Below are positions 17,453-27,185 of a stretch of 64,000 nucleotides of DNA, piece after piece (position 1 is the stretch's first letter; each line of letters begins with the position of its first letter). The notes under the pieces were generated by a model. The model was not told where the DNA came from. It made no database searches and worked only from the letters and a program-made list of their open reading frames with translations. A program made the translations under genes and the position numbers. Origin of the DNA: Flavobacterium sp. Sd200 (lineage in GTDB: Bacteria; Bacteroidota; Bacteroidia; Flavobacteriales; Flavobacteriaceae); contig NZ_WUMN01000010.1 of NCBI RefSeq assembly GCF_009826935.1, forward strand, positions 42,337 to 106,336, given 5' to 3'.

Positions 17453-18469
17453 ATGCCTTTTGATTTTAAAAAAATGGTAACTGCCCTGCTTTTAAGCACG
17501 GCTGCAGTTCAGGCACAGTACACAGAAGAAATAAATACTAACAGGCCCGGACTATCAATGGGTGCCTTTGCTGTAGGTAAGACTGTTTTTCAGGTAGAAA
17601 CGGGCATCAACGGAACTTATGAAGATCATGATGTTTTAAATTATGACTCTAAAGGCATAGCCTTTGATCTTGCATTGAGGTATGGTGCATTTTTAGAACA
17701 ACTTGAATTTGTGCTCGATATGCAATACAGGTTTGATCAATATAATGATGCATTATATTCGTACAACAGGAACGATTTTAAGAACCTGACATTTGGTGCA
17801 AAATATCTGATTTATGATCCTGACAAATATTACACTCCCGAACGAAATGTTATAAGCTGGCATGCAAGTCACAAATTTAGATGGCGCACACTATTGCCTG
17901 CAGTTGCAGTATATGCTGGTCTAAATATTACAGGAAAAAACAATCCATACACATTTACAGATGATACATCGAGCCCAAAGGTTATGCTTATTACGCACAA
18001 CGGCTTTGGAAAATGGATGTGGGTTAACAACTTTATTTATGATAAGATAGGTACCGAATACCCAAGCTATGGCTGGATAACTACCTTTACACGAGGATTT
18101 AACTCGGCATGGTCGGGCTTTTTAGAGTTTCAGGCCTACAAAAGCGATTATTATGCCGATGGTGTGGCACGAGTGGGAGCTGCATATCTGTTATCTATGA
18201 ACATGCAGGTAGATGCCTCAATAAGCAGCAACATAAAAAACACTCCTATGCTATTATATGGTGGTGTTGGTTTTTCATGGCGTTTTGACGGTTTTTATAA
18301 AGACGTACTGCTACCAGGAAAAGGTGACAGGGAAAACCTGCTTGAAGAAGACCAAAAAAAACAGGAAGACGAGAAAGAAAGACGTAAAAAAGAAAGAGAA
18401 GAATTATTAGATGAGCCAATAGATGAACCGAGCGGAGATCCTGCCCCTGCTGATCCTTCCAATCCATAA
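17453..18469 (+). CDS. Outer-membrane beta-barrel, phenol-degradation MetA-like family
   Basis: Predicted outer-membrane barrel related to the MetA-like putative transporters. Signal peptide at residues 1-22 (MVTALLLSTAAVQAQ core), the family opening EEINTNRPGLSMG, and then many amphipathic aromatic-rich strands to about residue 285. The last 45 residues are odd: a run of Lys/Glu/Asp followed by a Pro-rich acidic end, likely a flexible periplasmic tail. First gene of a tight three-gene run (gaps 13 and 10 bases). Cargo unknown. Confidence 0.8.
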   Translation: MPFDFKKMVTALLLSTAAVQAQYTEEINTNRPGLSMGAFAVGKTVFQVETGINGTYEDHDVLNYDSKGIAFDLALRYGAFLEQLEFVLDMQYRFDQYNDALYSYNRNDFKNLTFGAKYLIYDPDKYYTPERNVISWHASHKFRWRTLLPAVAVYAGLNITGKNNPYTFTDDTSSPKVMLITHNGFGKWMWVNNFIYDKIGTEYPSYGWITTFTRGFNSAWSGFLEFQAYKSDYYADGVARVGAAYLLSMNMQVDASISSNIKNTPMLLYGGVGFSWRFDGFYKDVLLPGKGDRENLLEEDQKKQEDEKERRKKEREELLDEPIDEPSGDPAPADPSNP

Positions 18470-18482
18470 GAAAAAATAAGAC

Positions 18483-19601
18483 ATGATTGTTATAAAAGAA
18501 GTCAGGACAAAAAGCGAATTAAAGGACTTTATTAAATTTTCGTTTTCCCTGTATAAAAATAATCCGTACTGGATACCGCCACTTATAAGCGAAGAGCTTG
18601 AGAGTTTTGATAAATCAAAAAATCCGGCTTTTGAACATGCCGAGGTAAAATTTTACCTTGCCTACAAAGACAATAAAATTGTAGGTAAGATAGCTGCTAT
18701 CATCAACTGGCAGGAGGTTAAACATCAGCATAAATCTAAAGTGCGTTTTGGATGGTTTGATGTTATAGATGATATTGAAGTAACCAAAGCCCTGCTCGAA
18801 AAAGTATATGAGTTTGGCCGTGAAAATAACCTTGAACATGTAGAAGGCCCTATGGGATTTAGCAATCTTGATAAGGTAGGTTTGTTAACACAAGGATATG
18901 ACCAGATTGGCACCGCCATAACCTGGTACAATCACCCTTATTATGTTACTCATTTAGAAAAACTTGGCTATGTAATAGAGAAAGAATATATAGAAAGTAT
19001 CTTTCCATTCAGTAATGTAAGAAGCGAAGATTTTATTAAGGCTAGTGCTTTAATCAAAAGACGCTACGGTCTTAATGTGCTTACATTTAAAACTACAAAA
19101 GAAATAATGCCTTATGTAGATAAAATGTTCGATCTGTTTAATTCCAGTTACGAAAAACTGTCATCGTTTGTGGCGGTGTCAGAAAGACAGAAAGAATATT
19201 TTAAGCAAAAATATATAGGTCTTATTAACCCTGAATATATTGTTTTTGTTGAAGACCAAAATCAAAAACTGGTGTCTTTCAGTATTGTTATGCCATCATT
19301 TGCCGAAGCACTTATTAAAGCCAAAGGCACGTTGTTTCCTTTTGGTTTTTGGCATTTGCTGCAGGCACGCAAAAAAAGTAGGGACGTTGTGTTTTACCTG
19401 ATTGGTGTAGAACCTGAATATCAAAACAAAGGAGTGACGGCTTTAATTTTTGAGCATTATTATAATGTATTCAAACAAAACAACATTCGCACCTGCATCA
19501 GGACTCCGGAGCTGGCAGAAAACCACGCTATACACAATCTTTGGAAAAACTTCGACCCAACAGTACACAAACACAGGGCCACTTATAAAAAAGACCTGTA
19601 A
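18483..19601 (+). CDS. GNAT-fold acetyltransferase-like protein, conserved in Bacteroidota
   Basis: A 372-residue protein with two GNAT-like halves. Residues about 1-165 resemble a degenerate N-terminal GNAT unit (AEVKFYLAYKDNKIVGKIAAI); residues about 200-365 hold the second, with a recognisable acetyl-CoA loop region VEPEYQNKGVTALIF. Homologues are usually annotated as hypothetical or GNAT proteins; acceptor unknown. Located 13 bases after the barrel gene and 10 before the next gene, so co-transcribed. Confidence 0.75.
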   Translation: MIVIKEVRTKSELKDFIKFSFSLYKNNPYWIPPLISEELESFDKSKNPAFEHAEVKFYLAYKDNKIVGKIAAIINWQEVKHQHKSKVRFGWFDVIDDIEVTKALLEKVYEFGRENNLEHVEGPMGFSNLDKVGLLTQGYDQIGTAITWYNHPYYVTHLEKLGYVIEKEYIESIFPFSNVRSEDFIKASALIKRRYGLNVLTFKTTKEIMPYVDKMFDLFNSSYEKLSSFVAVSERQKEYFKQKYIGLINPEYIVFVEDQNQKLVSFSIVMPSFAEALIKAKGTLFPFGFWHLLQARKKSRDVVFYLIGVEPEYQNKGVTALIFEHYYNVFKQNNIRTCIRTPELAENHAIHNLWKNFDPTVHKHRATYKKDL

Positions 19602-19611
19602 CAACTAAATA

Positions 19612-20079
19612 ATGAAATACACGCGCCTTACAAAAGAGCAGCTTGAAGAACTGCACGAAGAATTCATACTTTTTTTGTCATCACAGTCTATAGATAAATC
19701 CCAGTGGGATGCTGTAAAGCAACAGGAACCTGAAAAAGCCGAAGAACAATTGGACATTTTTAGCGACCTGATATGGGAAGCTGTTATAGAAAAAGCACGT
19801 TATTTAGAGTATTATTCCAAGAATCATATCTTTTTGTTCAAACTCGATGAAAAGGGCATGGAAAGTATTATTATACATGCCCATGTTGCCCATGCCGACT
19901 TTTTGACAGAAAGTGGCCTGCAATGGCTAAACGAGAATATTTTTAATAACGAAGTGCAAATTAGCCGTGGCAAAAAAGACTTTACTGAAGACCGCAACAC
20001 TACTATTTTTGGGCTTATTGAGCAGGGGGCTATTTTAAGTGAAGGAGAATTATACAAACAGCTTGAAGATATGTTTTAA
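19612..20079 (+). CDS. Conserved flavobacterial protein (DUF6495-like)
   Basis: A 155-residue soluble, acidic protein opening MKYTRLTKEQLEELHEEF, which I recall as the DUF6495 group found across flavobacteria. No catalytic motif, signal peptide or membrane segment. Last gene of the three-gene run and followed by a long perfect hairpin. Its constant genomic company suggests an envelope- or stress-related role but that is inference only. Confidence 0.7.
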   Translation: MKYTRLTKEQLEELHEEFILFLSSQSIDKSQWDAVKQQEPEKAEEQLDIFSDLIWEAVIEKARYLEYYSKNHIFLFKLDEKGMESIIIHAHVAHADFLTESGLQWLNENIFNNEVQISRGKKDFTEDRNTTIFGLIEQGAILSEGELYKQLEDMF

Positions 20080-20103
20080 GCTTTAAAACAATTTTAAGTG
20101 TTT

Positions 20104-20152
20104 TTTGAGCGGAAGATATAGTAATTATTTGTTACTATATCTTCCGCTCAAA
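20104..20152. repeat. Perfect 21-bp inverted repeat (long hairpin)
   Basis: Left arm 20104-20124 and right arm 20132-20152 are exact reverse complements with a 7-base loop. It separates the three-gene run from uvrA and sits 51 bases before the uvrA -7 element. Neither strand shows a T-run after the stem, so it is not a textbook intrinsic terminator; it may still end transcription, stabilise the 3' end, or bind protein. Confidence 0.75.
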
Positions 20153-20202
20153 TATAATAATTCCCTTCTCAATCCCTTAACAATAATCTGCCTCAAAAGC
20201 CG

Positions 20203-20210
20203 TATCTTTG
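20203..20210 (+). promoter_or_regulatory. -7 element of the uvrA promoter
   Basis: TATCTTTG, an exact TAnnTTTG match, 17 bases before the uvrA ATG at 20228. No perfect TTG lies upstream (only TTA near 20177). This element also argues against a start upstream of it. Confidence 0.65.
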
Positions 20211-20227
20211 CATATTCAATTTTTGCC

Positions 20228-23017
20228 ATGATACAGACTGATCTTGCTGCCCTTGAGCCTAAAAAAAATATACTTATAAAAGGTGCACAACTGCACAACC
20301 TTAAAAATATAGATGTAGCCATACCGCGCAATAAACTGGTGGTTATTACCGGATTATCGGGTTCAGGTAAATCGAGCCTTGCGTTTGACACTCTATATGC
20401 CGAAGGCCAGCGTCGTTATGTGGAAAGCCTTAGCAGCTACGCCCGCCAGTTTCTTGGTCGTTTGGACAAACCTAAAGTTGAATACATTAAAGGCATTGCC
20501 CCTGCCATTGCCATTGAGCAAAAGGTAAACACTACCAATGCCCGTTCTACAGTAGGCACGAGCACCGAGATCTACGATTATATGAAACTGCTTTTTGCAC
20601 GTGTTGGGCATACTTTTTCGCCTGTATCCGGGCGTGAAGTAAAAAAACATACGGTTAGTGATGTTATAAACGAAGTAAAGCAACTTGAAGAAGGAAGCCG
20701 CTGGTTATTGCTTGCTCCCGTACACACAGAAAAAGGCCGCACAATAGAAGAAAAACTGGGAGTGTTGCTGCAACAGGGGTTTGCCCGTATATTAGTTGAT
20801 AACGAAACACTACGCCTTGACGAAATTGAGGGTATTGACTTTACCAACAAAGAAGTTTTATTGGTGGTAGACCGTATTGTGGTGAAAGACGAAGAAGAAT
20901 TTTACAACCGTCTTGCAGATGCCGTGCAGACAGCCTTTTATGAAGGCAAAGGCGAAGCATTCCTTCAGGATGTAAGCACCGGAAACCGCCTGCCTTTCAG
21001 TAATAATTTTGAGTTGGACGGCATGACGTTTTTAGAGCCTAACGTTCACCTGTTCAGTTTTAACAATCCATACGGTGCATGCCCCGCCTGCGAGGGTTAT
21101 GGCAGCATTATTGGAATTGACGAAGAACTTGTAGTACCTAACACGGCATTGTCGGTCTACGAGGGGGCAATTTTTCCATGGAAAGGAGAAAGCATGGGCT
21201 GGTATCGCGATGAACTGGTTAAAAACAGTCATAAATTCGATTTCCCTGTACATAAGCCTTACTTTCAGCTATTGGAAAAAGACCGAAACCTGATTTGGAC
21301 AGGAAATAAATATTTTACAGGCCTTAACGATTTCTTCGCCGAACTGGAAGAGAAAAACTATAAGATACAAAACCGTGTAATGCTGAGCCGTTACCGCGGT
21401 AAAACAAAATGTCCGGATTGTAAAGGCAAGCGCCTGCGACCTGAAGCAAATTACGTCAAAATTGCCGACCGCACTATTAGCGACCTTGTAGACCTGCCTA
21501 TCAAAAATCTTGCTGAGTTCTTTAATGTCCTGCAACTATCTGAATATGATGCCAAAGTGGCCAAAAGGCTATTGATAGAAATAAACAACCGCATTGGCTT
21601 TTTGCAGGAGGTTGGCCTTAGCTATCTTACACTCAACCGACGCTCCTCTACCCTATCGGGCGGTGAGAGCCAACGTATTAACCTGGCTACCTCTATGGGC
21701 AGCAGCCTTGTGGGCAGTATGTATATTCTTGACGAACCAAGTATTGGCCTGCACCCTAAAGATACAGAGAGGCTTATTAAAGTCCTCGAAGGACTACGTC
21801 AATTGGGCAATACCGTGATTGTGGTAGAACATGACGAGGATATTATGAAAGCCGCTGATATGATAATCGATATCGGGCCCGAAGCCGGTACCTATGGCGG
21901 ACAGCTTGTAGCACAGGGAACCTATGACGATATAATGAAATCTGACTCGCTGACAGCACGCTACCTTAGCGGCGACCTTGAAATAAGCGTACCTAAAAAG
22001 CGCAGAAAATTCAAACATCATATTGATATTATTGGTGCACGCGAGAACAATTTAAAGAACATAGACGTTACTTTTCCACTTGACTGCCTTACAGTAATAA
22101 CAGGTGTTTCGGGTAGCGGAAAGAGTACACTGGTTAAAAAGATATTATTCCCTGCCATACAAAAAGCACTTACAGGCATAGGCGAAAAAGCAGGGCAATT
22201 TACAGAACTTAAGGGTAGTTACAGCCATATAAAACTTATTGAGTATGTAGACCAAAACCCTATAGGCCGCAGCTCGCGCTCTAATCCGGTTACTTACATT
22301 AAGGCTTATGATGATATACGCGATCTTTTCGCTAAGCAAAAGTTATCAGGCATACGCGGATACCAAAGCAAGCATTTTTCGTTTAACGTAGACGGAGGCC
22401 GCTGCGAAACCTGTAAAGGCGAAGGCGAAGTGACCATTGAAATGCAGTTTATGGCCGACGTTCATTTGGAATGCGAAACCTGCAATGGCAAACGCTTTAA
22501 AAAAGAAGTGCTGGAAGTTACTTTTGAAGGTAAAAATATAGACAACATCCTGACCATGACGGTTGATGATGCCGTTGCGTTTTTTACCCAGCACAAACAA
22601 ACCAAAATAATGACTAAGCTGCAACCTTTGCAAGATGTAGGTTTAGGCTATGTGCAGCTGGGGCAAAGCTCTTCTACCCTATCGGGTGGCGAGGCACAGC
22701 GTATTAAGCTGGCGTCATTCCTTGTTAAGGGAGCCACGAAAGACAAAGCCCTATTCGTGTTTGATGAGCCAACTACGGGGCTGCATTTTCATGACATCAA
22801 AAAACTATTGGCAAGCTTTGAAGCCCTGCTTGAAAAAGGCCATTCAATTATTGTTATTGAGCATAACCTTGACATGATTAAGTGTGCCGACTATATTATA
22901 GATATTGGTCCCGAAGGTGGAGAACATGGCGGACATTTGATTGCTTTTGGCACTCCTGAAGAGGTGGCTAAAAATACTAAGAGTATTACGGGGGAGTATT
23001 TGAGGGAAAAATTATAG
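20228..23017 (+). CDS. uvrA: Excinuclease ABC subunit A
   Basis: DNA-damage recognition ATPase of nucleotide excision repair. Two ABC cassettes: Walker A GLSGSGKSSLAFD near residue 36 and GVSGSGKSTLVKK near 627; ABC signatures LSGGESQRI and LSGGEAQRI; and zinc modules CPACEGYG...CPDCKGKRL (insertion) and CETCKGEG...CETCNGKRF. The 929-residue length is normal. The ATG at 20228 was chosen because the family sequence begins just after it and a good -7 element lies 17 bases upstream; the open frame continues 41 codons further up to a TTG inside the hairpin region, which is not plausible protein. Confidence 0.97.
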   Translation: MIQTDLAALEPKKNILIKGAQLHNLKNIDVAIPRNKLVVITGLSGSGKSSLAFDTLYAEGQRRYVESLSSYARQFLGRLDKPKVEYIKGIAPAIAIEQKVNTTNARSTVGTSTEIYDYMKLLFARVGHTFSPVSGREVKKHTVSDVINEVKQLEEGSRWLLLAPVHTEKGRTIEEKLGVLLQQGFARILVDNETLRLDEIEGIDFTNKEVLLVVDRIVVKDEEEFYNRLADAVQTAFYEGKGEAFLQDVSTGNRLPFSNNFELDGMTFLEPNVHLFSFNNPYGACPACEGYGSIIGIDEELVVPNTALSVYEGAIFPWKGESMGWYRDELVKNSHKFDFPVHKPYFQLLEKDRNLIWTGNKYFTGLNDFFAELEEKNYKIQNRVMLSRYRGKTKCPDCKGKRLRPEANYVKIADRTISDLVDLPIKNLAEFFNVLQLSEYDAKVAKRLLIEINNRIGFLQEVGLSYLTLNRRSSTLSGGESQRINLATSMGSSLVGSMYILDEPSIGLHPKDTERLIKVLEGLRQLGNTVIVVEHDEDIMKAADMIIDIGPEAGTYGGQLVAQGTYDDIMKSDSLTARYLSGDLEISVPKKRRKFKHHIDIIGARENNLKNIDVTFPLDCLTVITGVSGSGKSTLVKKILFPAIQKALTGIGEKAGQFTELKGSYSHIKLIEYVDQNPIGRSSRSNPVTYIKAYDDIRDLFAKQKLSGIRGYQSKHFSFNVDGGRCETCKGEGEVTIEMQFMADVHLECETCNGKRFKKEVLEVTFEGKNIDNILTMTVDDAVAFFTQHKQTKIMTKLQPLQDVGLGYVQLGQSSSTLSGGEAQRIKLASFLVKGATKDKALFVFDEPTTGLHFHDIKKLLASFEALLEKGHSIIVIEHNLDMIKCADYIIDIGPEGGEHGGHLIAFGTPEEVAKNTKSITGEYLREKL

Positions 23018-23178
23018 TTATCGGTTGATAGTTGTTAGTTGTCGGATGCTCTCTGTTCAATTAACTGACTATAACGAAAATTATAGCTTTAGATGATGAC
23101 TGAAAATGAAAACCTGAAATAAAAATTTGGGATTCTGCTGGTTTTTAAAGCTATACTATAGAAATATTAATTTAAAAC

Positions 23179-23211
23179 AAAAAAGGATTGCCGGCAGAGC
23201 AATCCTTTTTT
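23179..23211. terminator. Bidirectional intrinsic terminator
   Basis: A 13-bp perfect stem (AAAAAAGGATTGC and its complement) around a 7-base loop, with T-runs in both directions. It lies 19 bases after the antiporter stop on the minus strand and 160 bases after the uvrA stop, and can serve both. Confidence 0.88.
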
Positions 23212-23230
23212 CATATATAGTCAACAAAAA

Positions 23231-25501
23231 TTACTGTTTAAGTATCAGTAACGATGGCGTGTTATTAAGCCAAGTACTGCGTGATTCTACAAGTTTTTTC
23301 CAGCTGTCAACACTTATAATTAAAAGATCCTGGCTTTGAAGAAAATCTTTTTCTAATTTCTTTTCGTTAAGCAACTGTATGTGGTTAGGTACCGTATGCT
23401 CTATACTGCGAATGGCTTCTTTTATTTGTGGGTTCTTTTTTATGGAGCCATCAGCATCAAGAACCGTTACCTGAGAGCCCGAGTTGCTGATAAGCTTTTG
23501 TGCAAAATCTATCAAAAAGGCATCACTGTCGTCAAAAACAGTCACAAAAACACGGTCGGTTCCTTTAAAATCTTTATCTACAAATATGCCCACAGGTGGT
23601 GTGGTTTTAGAAAGTATGTGCTGTGTTTTATCGTCAAAAGGCGAATTCTCAAATAGCTTTTCTTTTCCGGTAAAAGTGTTCAACAGGCTTTCAGGGTTGA
23701 TGATTCTTGTAGTAAACCCAAGAATTTTGCCTAACAATGTACCCTCAAAAATAGACTGTCCTATATCTATAAGCACCAGGTCAAACTCGCCTTTATTGGC
23801 AACCGTAGCAATATCGCTGTCAACATCGGTACTGGCTTTAAACAGGGTTGTAACGTTTTGCCCAAGGTTTTCGGCTTCAGCCAAAATAGGCCTGAAACTC
23901 TCGTTTTCATACTCCTGCAAATTAAAGGTATGTATCTCACTGCTTGGCGAAATATGCATTGCAGTAACCATTGCATTATTTTTTAACTTGCTTACAAAAG
24001 CATTGGCAAGACGCAAAAGTGTTTTGCCCCCTTCAGGACTGTCAAAAGACACCAATATTTTGAACTGGCTTGCCTGACGGATCTCTGATGGTATATAGTT
24101 CTTCTTACGATTGTATATAAAACCTATCAAATCGAGAGCAGGACCCGTCATAAATGTGGTGGCAAGTGCCATAATTACCATCATTGAGAAAACTTCTGTA
24201 GAAAGCACTCCCAACTCAAGACCAATATTAAGAACAATAAGCTCCATAAGCCCACGGGTGTTCATAAGAGCACCAATGGTAAGGCTATCGCGCCAATTTT
24301 GACCCACAAATTTAGCTGTAACAGCACTACCCAAAAATTTGCCTACTACGGCAACCAGTATTATAAATCCGCAAACCTTCCACATATATGGGTCGTTAAG
24401 CAAACCTATATTGGTCTTTAAACCTGTAAAAACAAAGAATAAAGGAAGTAGCATTACTTGTGATACATCTTCTACCTTCTCTATAAAAATGCTTCTGAAA
24501 CGCATATTCTCCGGCATGATAGCACCAGCCATAAATGCTCCAAAAAGCGCGTGGATACCAATTATCTCGGTAGTATAGGCAGAGATCAGCAAGGTTAAAA
24601 AGAATATGGCAACAACCGGTTTGGTAATGTTCTCTTTTTGGCTGTACAAATCACCAATGCGTTTAAGAAAAGGTTTTACTATCCAGAGCATCAGGAATAC
24701 ATAGGCAACAGAGAGTCCAATAATATAAAGCGAACTTACAAACGACCCTGCTTTTACAATGGCAATTACGGCTGCAAGAAGACACCAGGCCGTAACGTCA
24801 TCGGCAGCGGCACAGGTAATAACCAGTGCTCCAATACGTGTGCGGTGCAGACCGCGCTCCTGAACAATACGCGCCAATACAGGAAAAGCCGTAATACTCA
24901 TGGCAATACCCATAAAAAGCCCAAACGAAGAGAACGCTACTCCTGCCGGGGCAAACTGCTCATAAATGTAATAAGCAAGGCAAAGCCCTAAAGTAAAAGG
25001 AATTATTATACTGGCATGGCTAATAATAACGGCATCTTTTGCTTTATTTTTTAGTACAGAGAGGTCGAGTTCCATGCCTATTACATACATAAAAAGTATA
25101 AGGCCGATCTGACTAAGGAATTGCAGGTTACCCAACGATTCTTTTGGGAAAAGCAATGCAGAATATTCAGGAAAATAAAGCCCAACCAACGATGGTCCTA
25201 ATACAATACCGGCGATCATTTCTCCAATTACCGATGGTTGTCCCAGTTTTTTACATACCCATCCAAAAAAGCGCGCAACAAAAATTATGGTTATAATTTG
25301 CACCAGTAACAGTGCCAGCGGATGTCCAAGATTTTTAAACAACGAATCTACAAAATCCTGCCATTGGCCATTGCCCGATGTTTTGTCTACAATTACACGG
25401 CCTGCTTCAAGAGTTTTTCCGTTTTTAAGCGCAAGATAGATAAGCACCGAAAAAACCGCTAATACAACAATATAAAATATACTGTTTTTAAATTTCTTCA
25501 T
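23231..25501 (-). CDS. Kef/NhaP-type cation:proton antiporter with C-terminal Usp-like domain
   Basis: CPA2-like monovalent cation/H+ exchanger. One N-terminal anchor (residues 7-25), then about twelve membrane helices at 70-450, including the family motif GEMIAGIVLGPSLVG and the CAAADDVTAW stretch with the paired acidic residues used for ion exchange. Residues about 475-756 form a soluble Usp-like nucleotide-binding domain (FKILVSFDSPEGGKTLLRLAN...FDLVLIDIG) rather than the RCK/TrkA-N domain of KefC. The ATG at 25501 was preferred to a frame start at 25558 because it opens the basic-hydrophobic MKKFKNSIFYIVVLAV. Ends at a bidirectional terminator; monocistronic. Confidence 0.9.
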   Translation of the reverse strand: MKKFKNSIFYIVVLAVFSVLIYLALKNGKTLEAGRVIVDKTSGNGQWQDFVDSLFKNLGHPLALLLVQIITIIFVARFFGWVCKKLGQPSVIGEMIAGIVLGPSLVGLYFPEYSALLFPKESLGNLQFLSQIGLILFMYVIGMELDLSVLKNKAKDAVIISHASIIIPFTLGLCLAYYIYEQFAPAGVAFSSFGLFMGIAMSITAFPVLARIVQERGLHRTRIGALVITCAAADDVTAWCLLAAVIAIVKAGSFVSSLYIIGLSVAYVFLMLWIVKPFLKRIGDLYSQKENITKPVVAIFFLTLLISAYTTEIIGIHALFGAFMAGAIMPENMRFRSIFIEKVEDVSQVMLLPLFFVFTGLKTNIGLLNDPYMWKVCGFIILVAVVGKFLGSAVTAKFVGQNWRDSLTIGALMNTRGLMELIVLNIGLELGVLSTEVFSMMVIMALATTFMTGPALDLIGFIYNRKKNYIPSEIRQASQFKILVSFDSPEGGKTLLRLANAFVSKLKNNAMVTAMHISPSSEIHTFNLQEYENESFRPILAEAENLGQNVTTLFKASTDVDSDIATVANKGEFDLVLIDIGQSIFEGTLLGKILGFTTRIINPESLLNTFTGKEKLFENSPFDDKTQHILSKTTPPVGIFVDKDFKGTDRVFVTVFDDSDAFLIDFAQKLISNSGSQVTVLDADGSIKKNPQIKEAIRSIEHTVPNHIQLLNEKKLEKDFLQSQDLLIISVDSWKKLVESRSTWLNNTPSLLILKQ

Positions 25502-25736
25502 GATTTTGGCTTTTAAAATATGCCGCAATATTAAAGATAAAAACAGCCAATTTAACATAAGCCTTAGAGCTTAAAAGGCATTTTGCAGTAAAGTGGAATT
25601 ATTATGTAATAAAATCAAATATGCAGGTATAATTATTTATAAACAGTATATAAAGCCTGCCATTTACAATTAACCATCTTTTACCTTAGGTCCATCTTAC
25701 GTCCATCATCTTATGTCTATCCTCTCATTCTCTAAT

Positions 25737-26459
25737 CTACACCTTCACTTTTTTAATAAAATCAGTGCGGTATATTTCGCTTAGCGGAAATGTATAATTA
25801 GAGCCATCAGGTAACAGTATATCGGCCGTAACAATATCGTGGGCATAAAACTGTACGTGCTTTAATGCTATAACAGAAGTTTTATTTATTCGGCAAAACT
25901 CATTTTTAGGGAGCATTTCCAAAAGCTTTTCAAACGATGCATTTTTGGCTGTAACTTTCGTTCCATCGTTAAGAAACAACATTTTATCGCGGCTGTCTAT
26001 TTTAGAGGTAACGATACAGAAAATTTTATCTGCCGCAATAATAGCCTTTCCCCTATCGGTATTTAACTGAATTTGCTTCGACGGTTTTGTAACGGGTTTT
26101 GCCATTCTGCCTGCCACCTTTAGCACAGCCTGTTGCAGTCTTTCCTGTTTTACAGGTTTTACTACATAATCTACAGCATCCCTGTCGAAAGCATCGACCG
26201 CAAAATTTTTATAGGCAGTAGTAAATATCACAGCCTTATCTTTAAGAGCATCAGCCACCTGTAAGCCGTTCATACCAGGCATTTCAATATCGGTAATAAG
26301 CAGGTCAAAATCAAGTCTTTCATGTTCTTTTAATAAAACAAGCGGGTCGTTAAAAGCTTTTACCACTTCCAGCTCATCCATTTGCTCACAAAGCATTTTA
26401 AGCATTGTAAGCCCCGGTAGCTCATCATCAAGCAGTAAACATCTGATTTTTGTGTTCAA
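25737..26459 (-). CDS. LytTR-family response regulator
   Basis: Receiver domain at residues 1-125 with phosphoacceptor Asp57 (LLITDIEMPGMNG) and conserved Lys in VVKPVKQERL, then a LytTR DNA-binding domain from about 140 (FCRINKTSVIALKHV). Its start lies 32 bases inside the kinase gene, so the two are translationally coupled and form a cognate pair. Last gene of the minus-strand run that begins with the thioredoxin-like gene. Target promoters unknown. Confidence 0.93.
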   Translation of the reverse strand: MNTKIRCLLLDDELPGLTMLKMLCEQMDELEVVKAFNDPLVLLKEHERLDFDLLITDIEMPGMNGLQVADALKDKAVIFTTAYKNFAVDAFDRDAVDYVVKPVKQERLQQAVLKVAGRMAKPVTKPSKQIQLNTDRGKAIIAADKIFCIVTSKIDSRDKMLFLNDGTKVTAKNASFEKLLEMLPKNEFCRINKTSVIALKHVQFYAHDIVTADILLPDGSNYTFPLSEIYRTDFIKKVKV

Positions 26460-27180
26460 GCAGGTTTATTTTTAGTTGTGCAACATATATATCTTCTTCC
26501 ACATAGCGCTCCAGCTTAAAGCATGACTTATAAATTATTTTTAGCCGCTGCTCCAGTGTTGCTGTTCCAATACCGCTGTGCTCTTTTAAAAATGCTGATT
26601 TTGGCGATACTTTATTAGACACCGTAAGCGAGAAGAAATTATCTTTAAACTCTATTATTATAGATATAAAAGCATCCGGGCTTTGCAAATCGGCATGTTT
26701 AAAAGCATTTTCAATAAGATCTATAGAGATGAGCGGAGCCAGTATTTTTTGTTCATACAATGGGTCGGCCTCATCAAGTTTTTTCTTTACGCTTAAAGAA
26801 AAAAGCGGACTTATTTTTATCTTATTGATTTCTATAAGGTTAAGAGCAAACTCTATTTCTTCTTTTGGGCTAACAAAACGGTTTTGGCTTTCATACAATA
26901 TATAGTCAAGCACATTCGAAAGCTTATCCATAGCAAAATAAGTTTGATAAGCATGCGACTGTATAGAATTAAGTATATTTTTAAACAAATGCGGGTTGAG
27001 CCTGCTTTCCAGTGTTTGCAATTTTAATGTGCTGGTAGTGTTTTCCAGTTCTATAAAACGCGATTGCATTTCGTTCTTAGCTTTTTCGGCCTTTAGCATC
27101 CTCACGATCAGCCATGCCAATACAAGCACGAGGAGCACTACAATGCTAATAAGCAGTTTAATGTTTAATGGTAAATCCAA
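26428..27180 (-). CDS. LytS-type sensor histidine kinase
   Basis: Histidine kinase of the His_kinase (LytS/YehU) family, 250 residues. One N-terminal membrane helix (about 8-27), a short coiled linker, the phosphoacceptor His64 in RLNPHLFKNILNSI, the N-box LIENAFKHA and a weak G-box near HSGIGTATLEQRL. There is no sensor domain beyond the single helix, so it probably senses through a partner or the membrane. Starts 5 bases after the rhodanese gene and overlaps the regulator gene by 32 bases. Confidence 0.92.
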   Translation of the reverse strand: MDLPLNIKLLISIVVLLVLVLAWLIVRMLKAEKAKNEMQSRFIELENTTSTLKLQTLESRLNPHLFKNILNSIQSHAYQTYFAMDKLSNVLDYILYESQNRFVSPKEEIEFALNLIEINKIKISPLFSLSVKKKLDEADPLYEQKILAPLISIDLIENAFKHADLQSPDAFISIIIEFKDNFFSLTVSNKVSPKSAFLKEHSGIGTATLEQRLKIIYKSCFKLERYVEEDIYVAQLKINLLEHKNQMFTA

Positions 27181-27185
27181 ACAAA

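Noticed and set aside
20105..20227. Upstream TTG start for UvrA adding 41 residues
   Set aside because: The extra residues lie inside the long hairpin and the -7 promoter element; family alignment starts at the ATG at 20228.
25502..25558. Upstream start for the antiporter
   Set aside because: Adds 19 residues before a typical MKKFKNS membrane-anchor start; no support for it.
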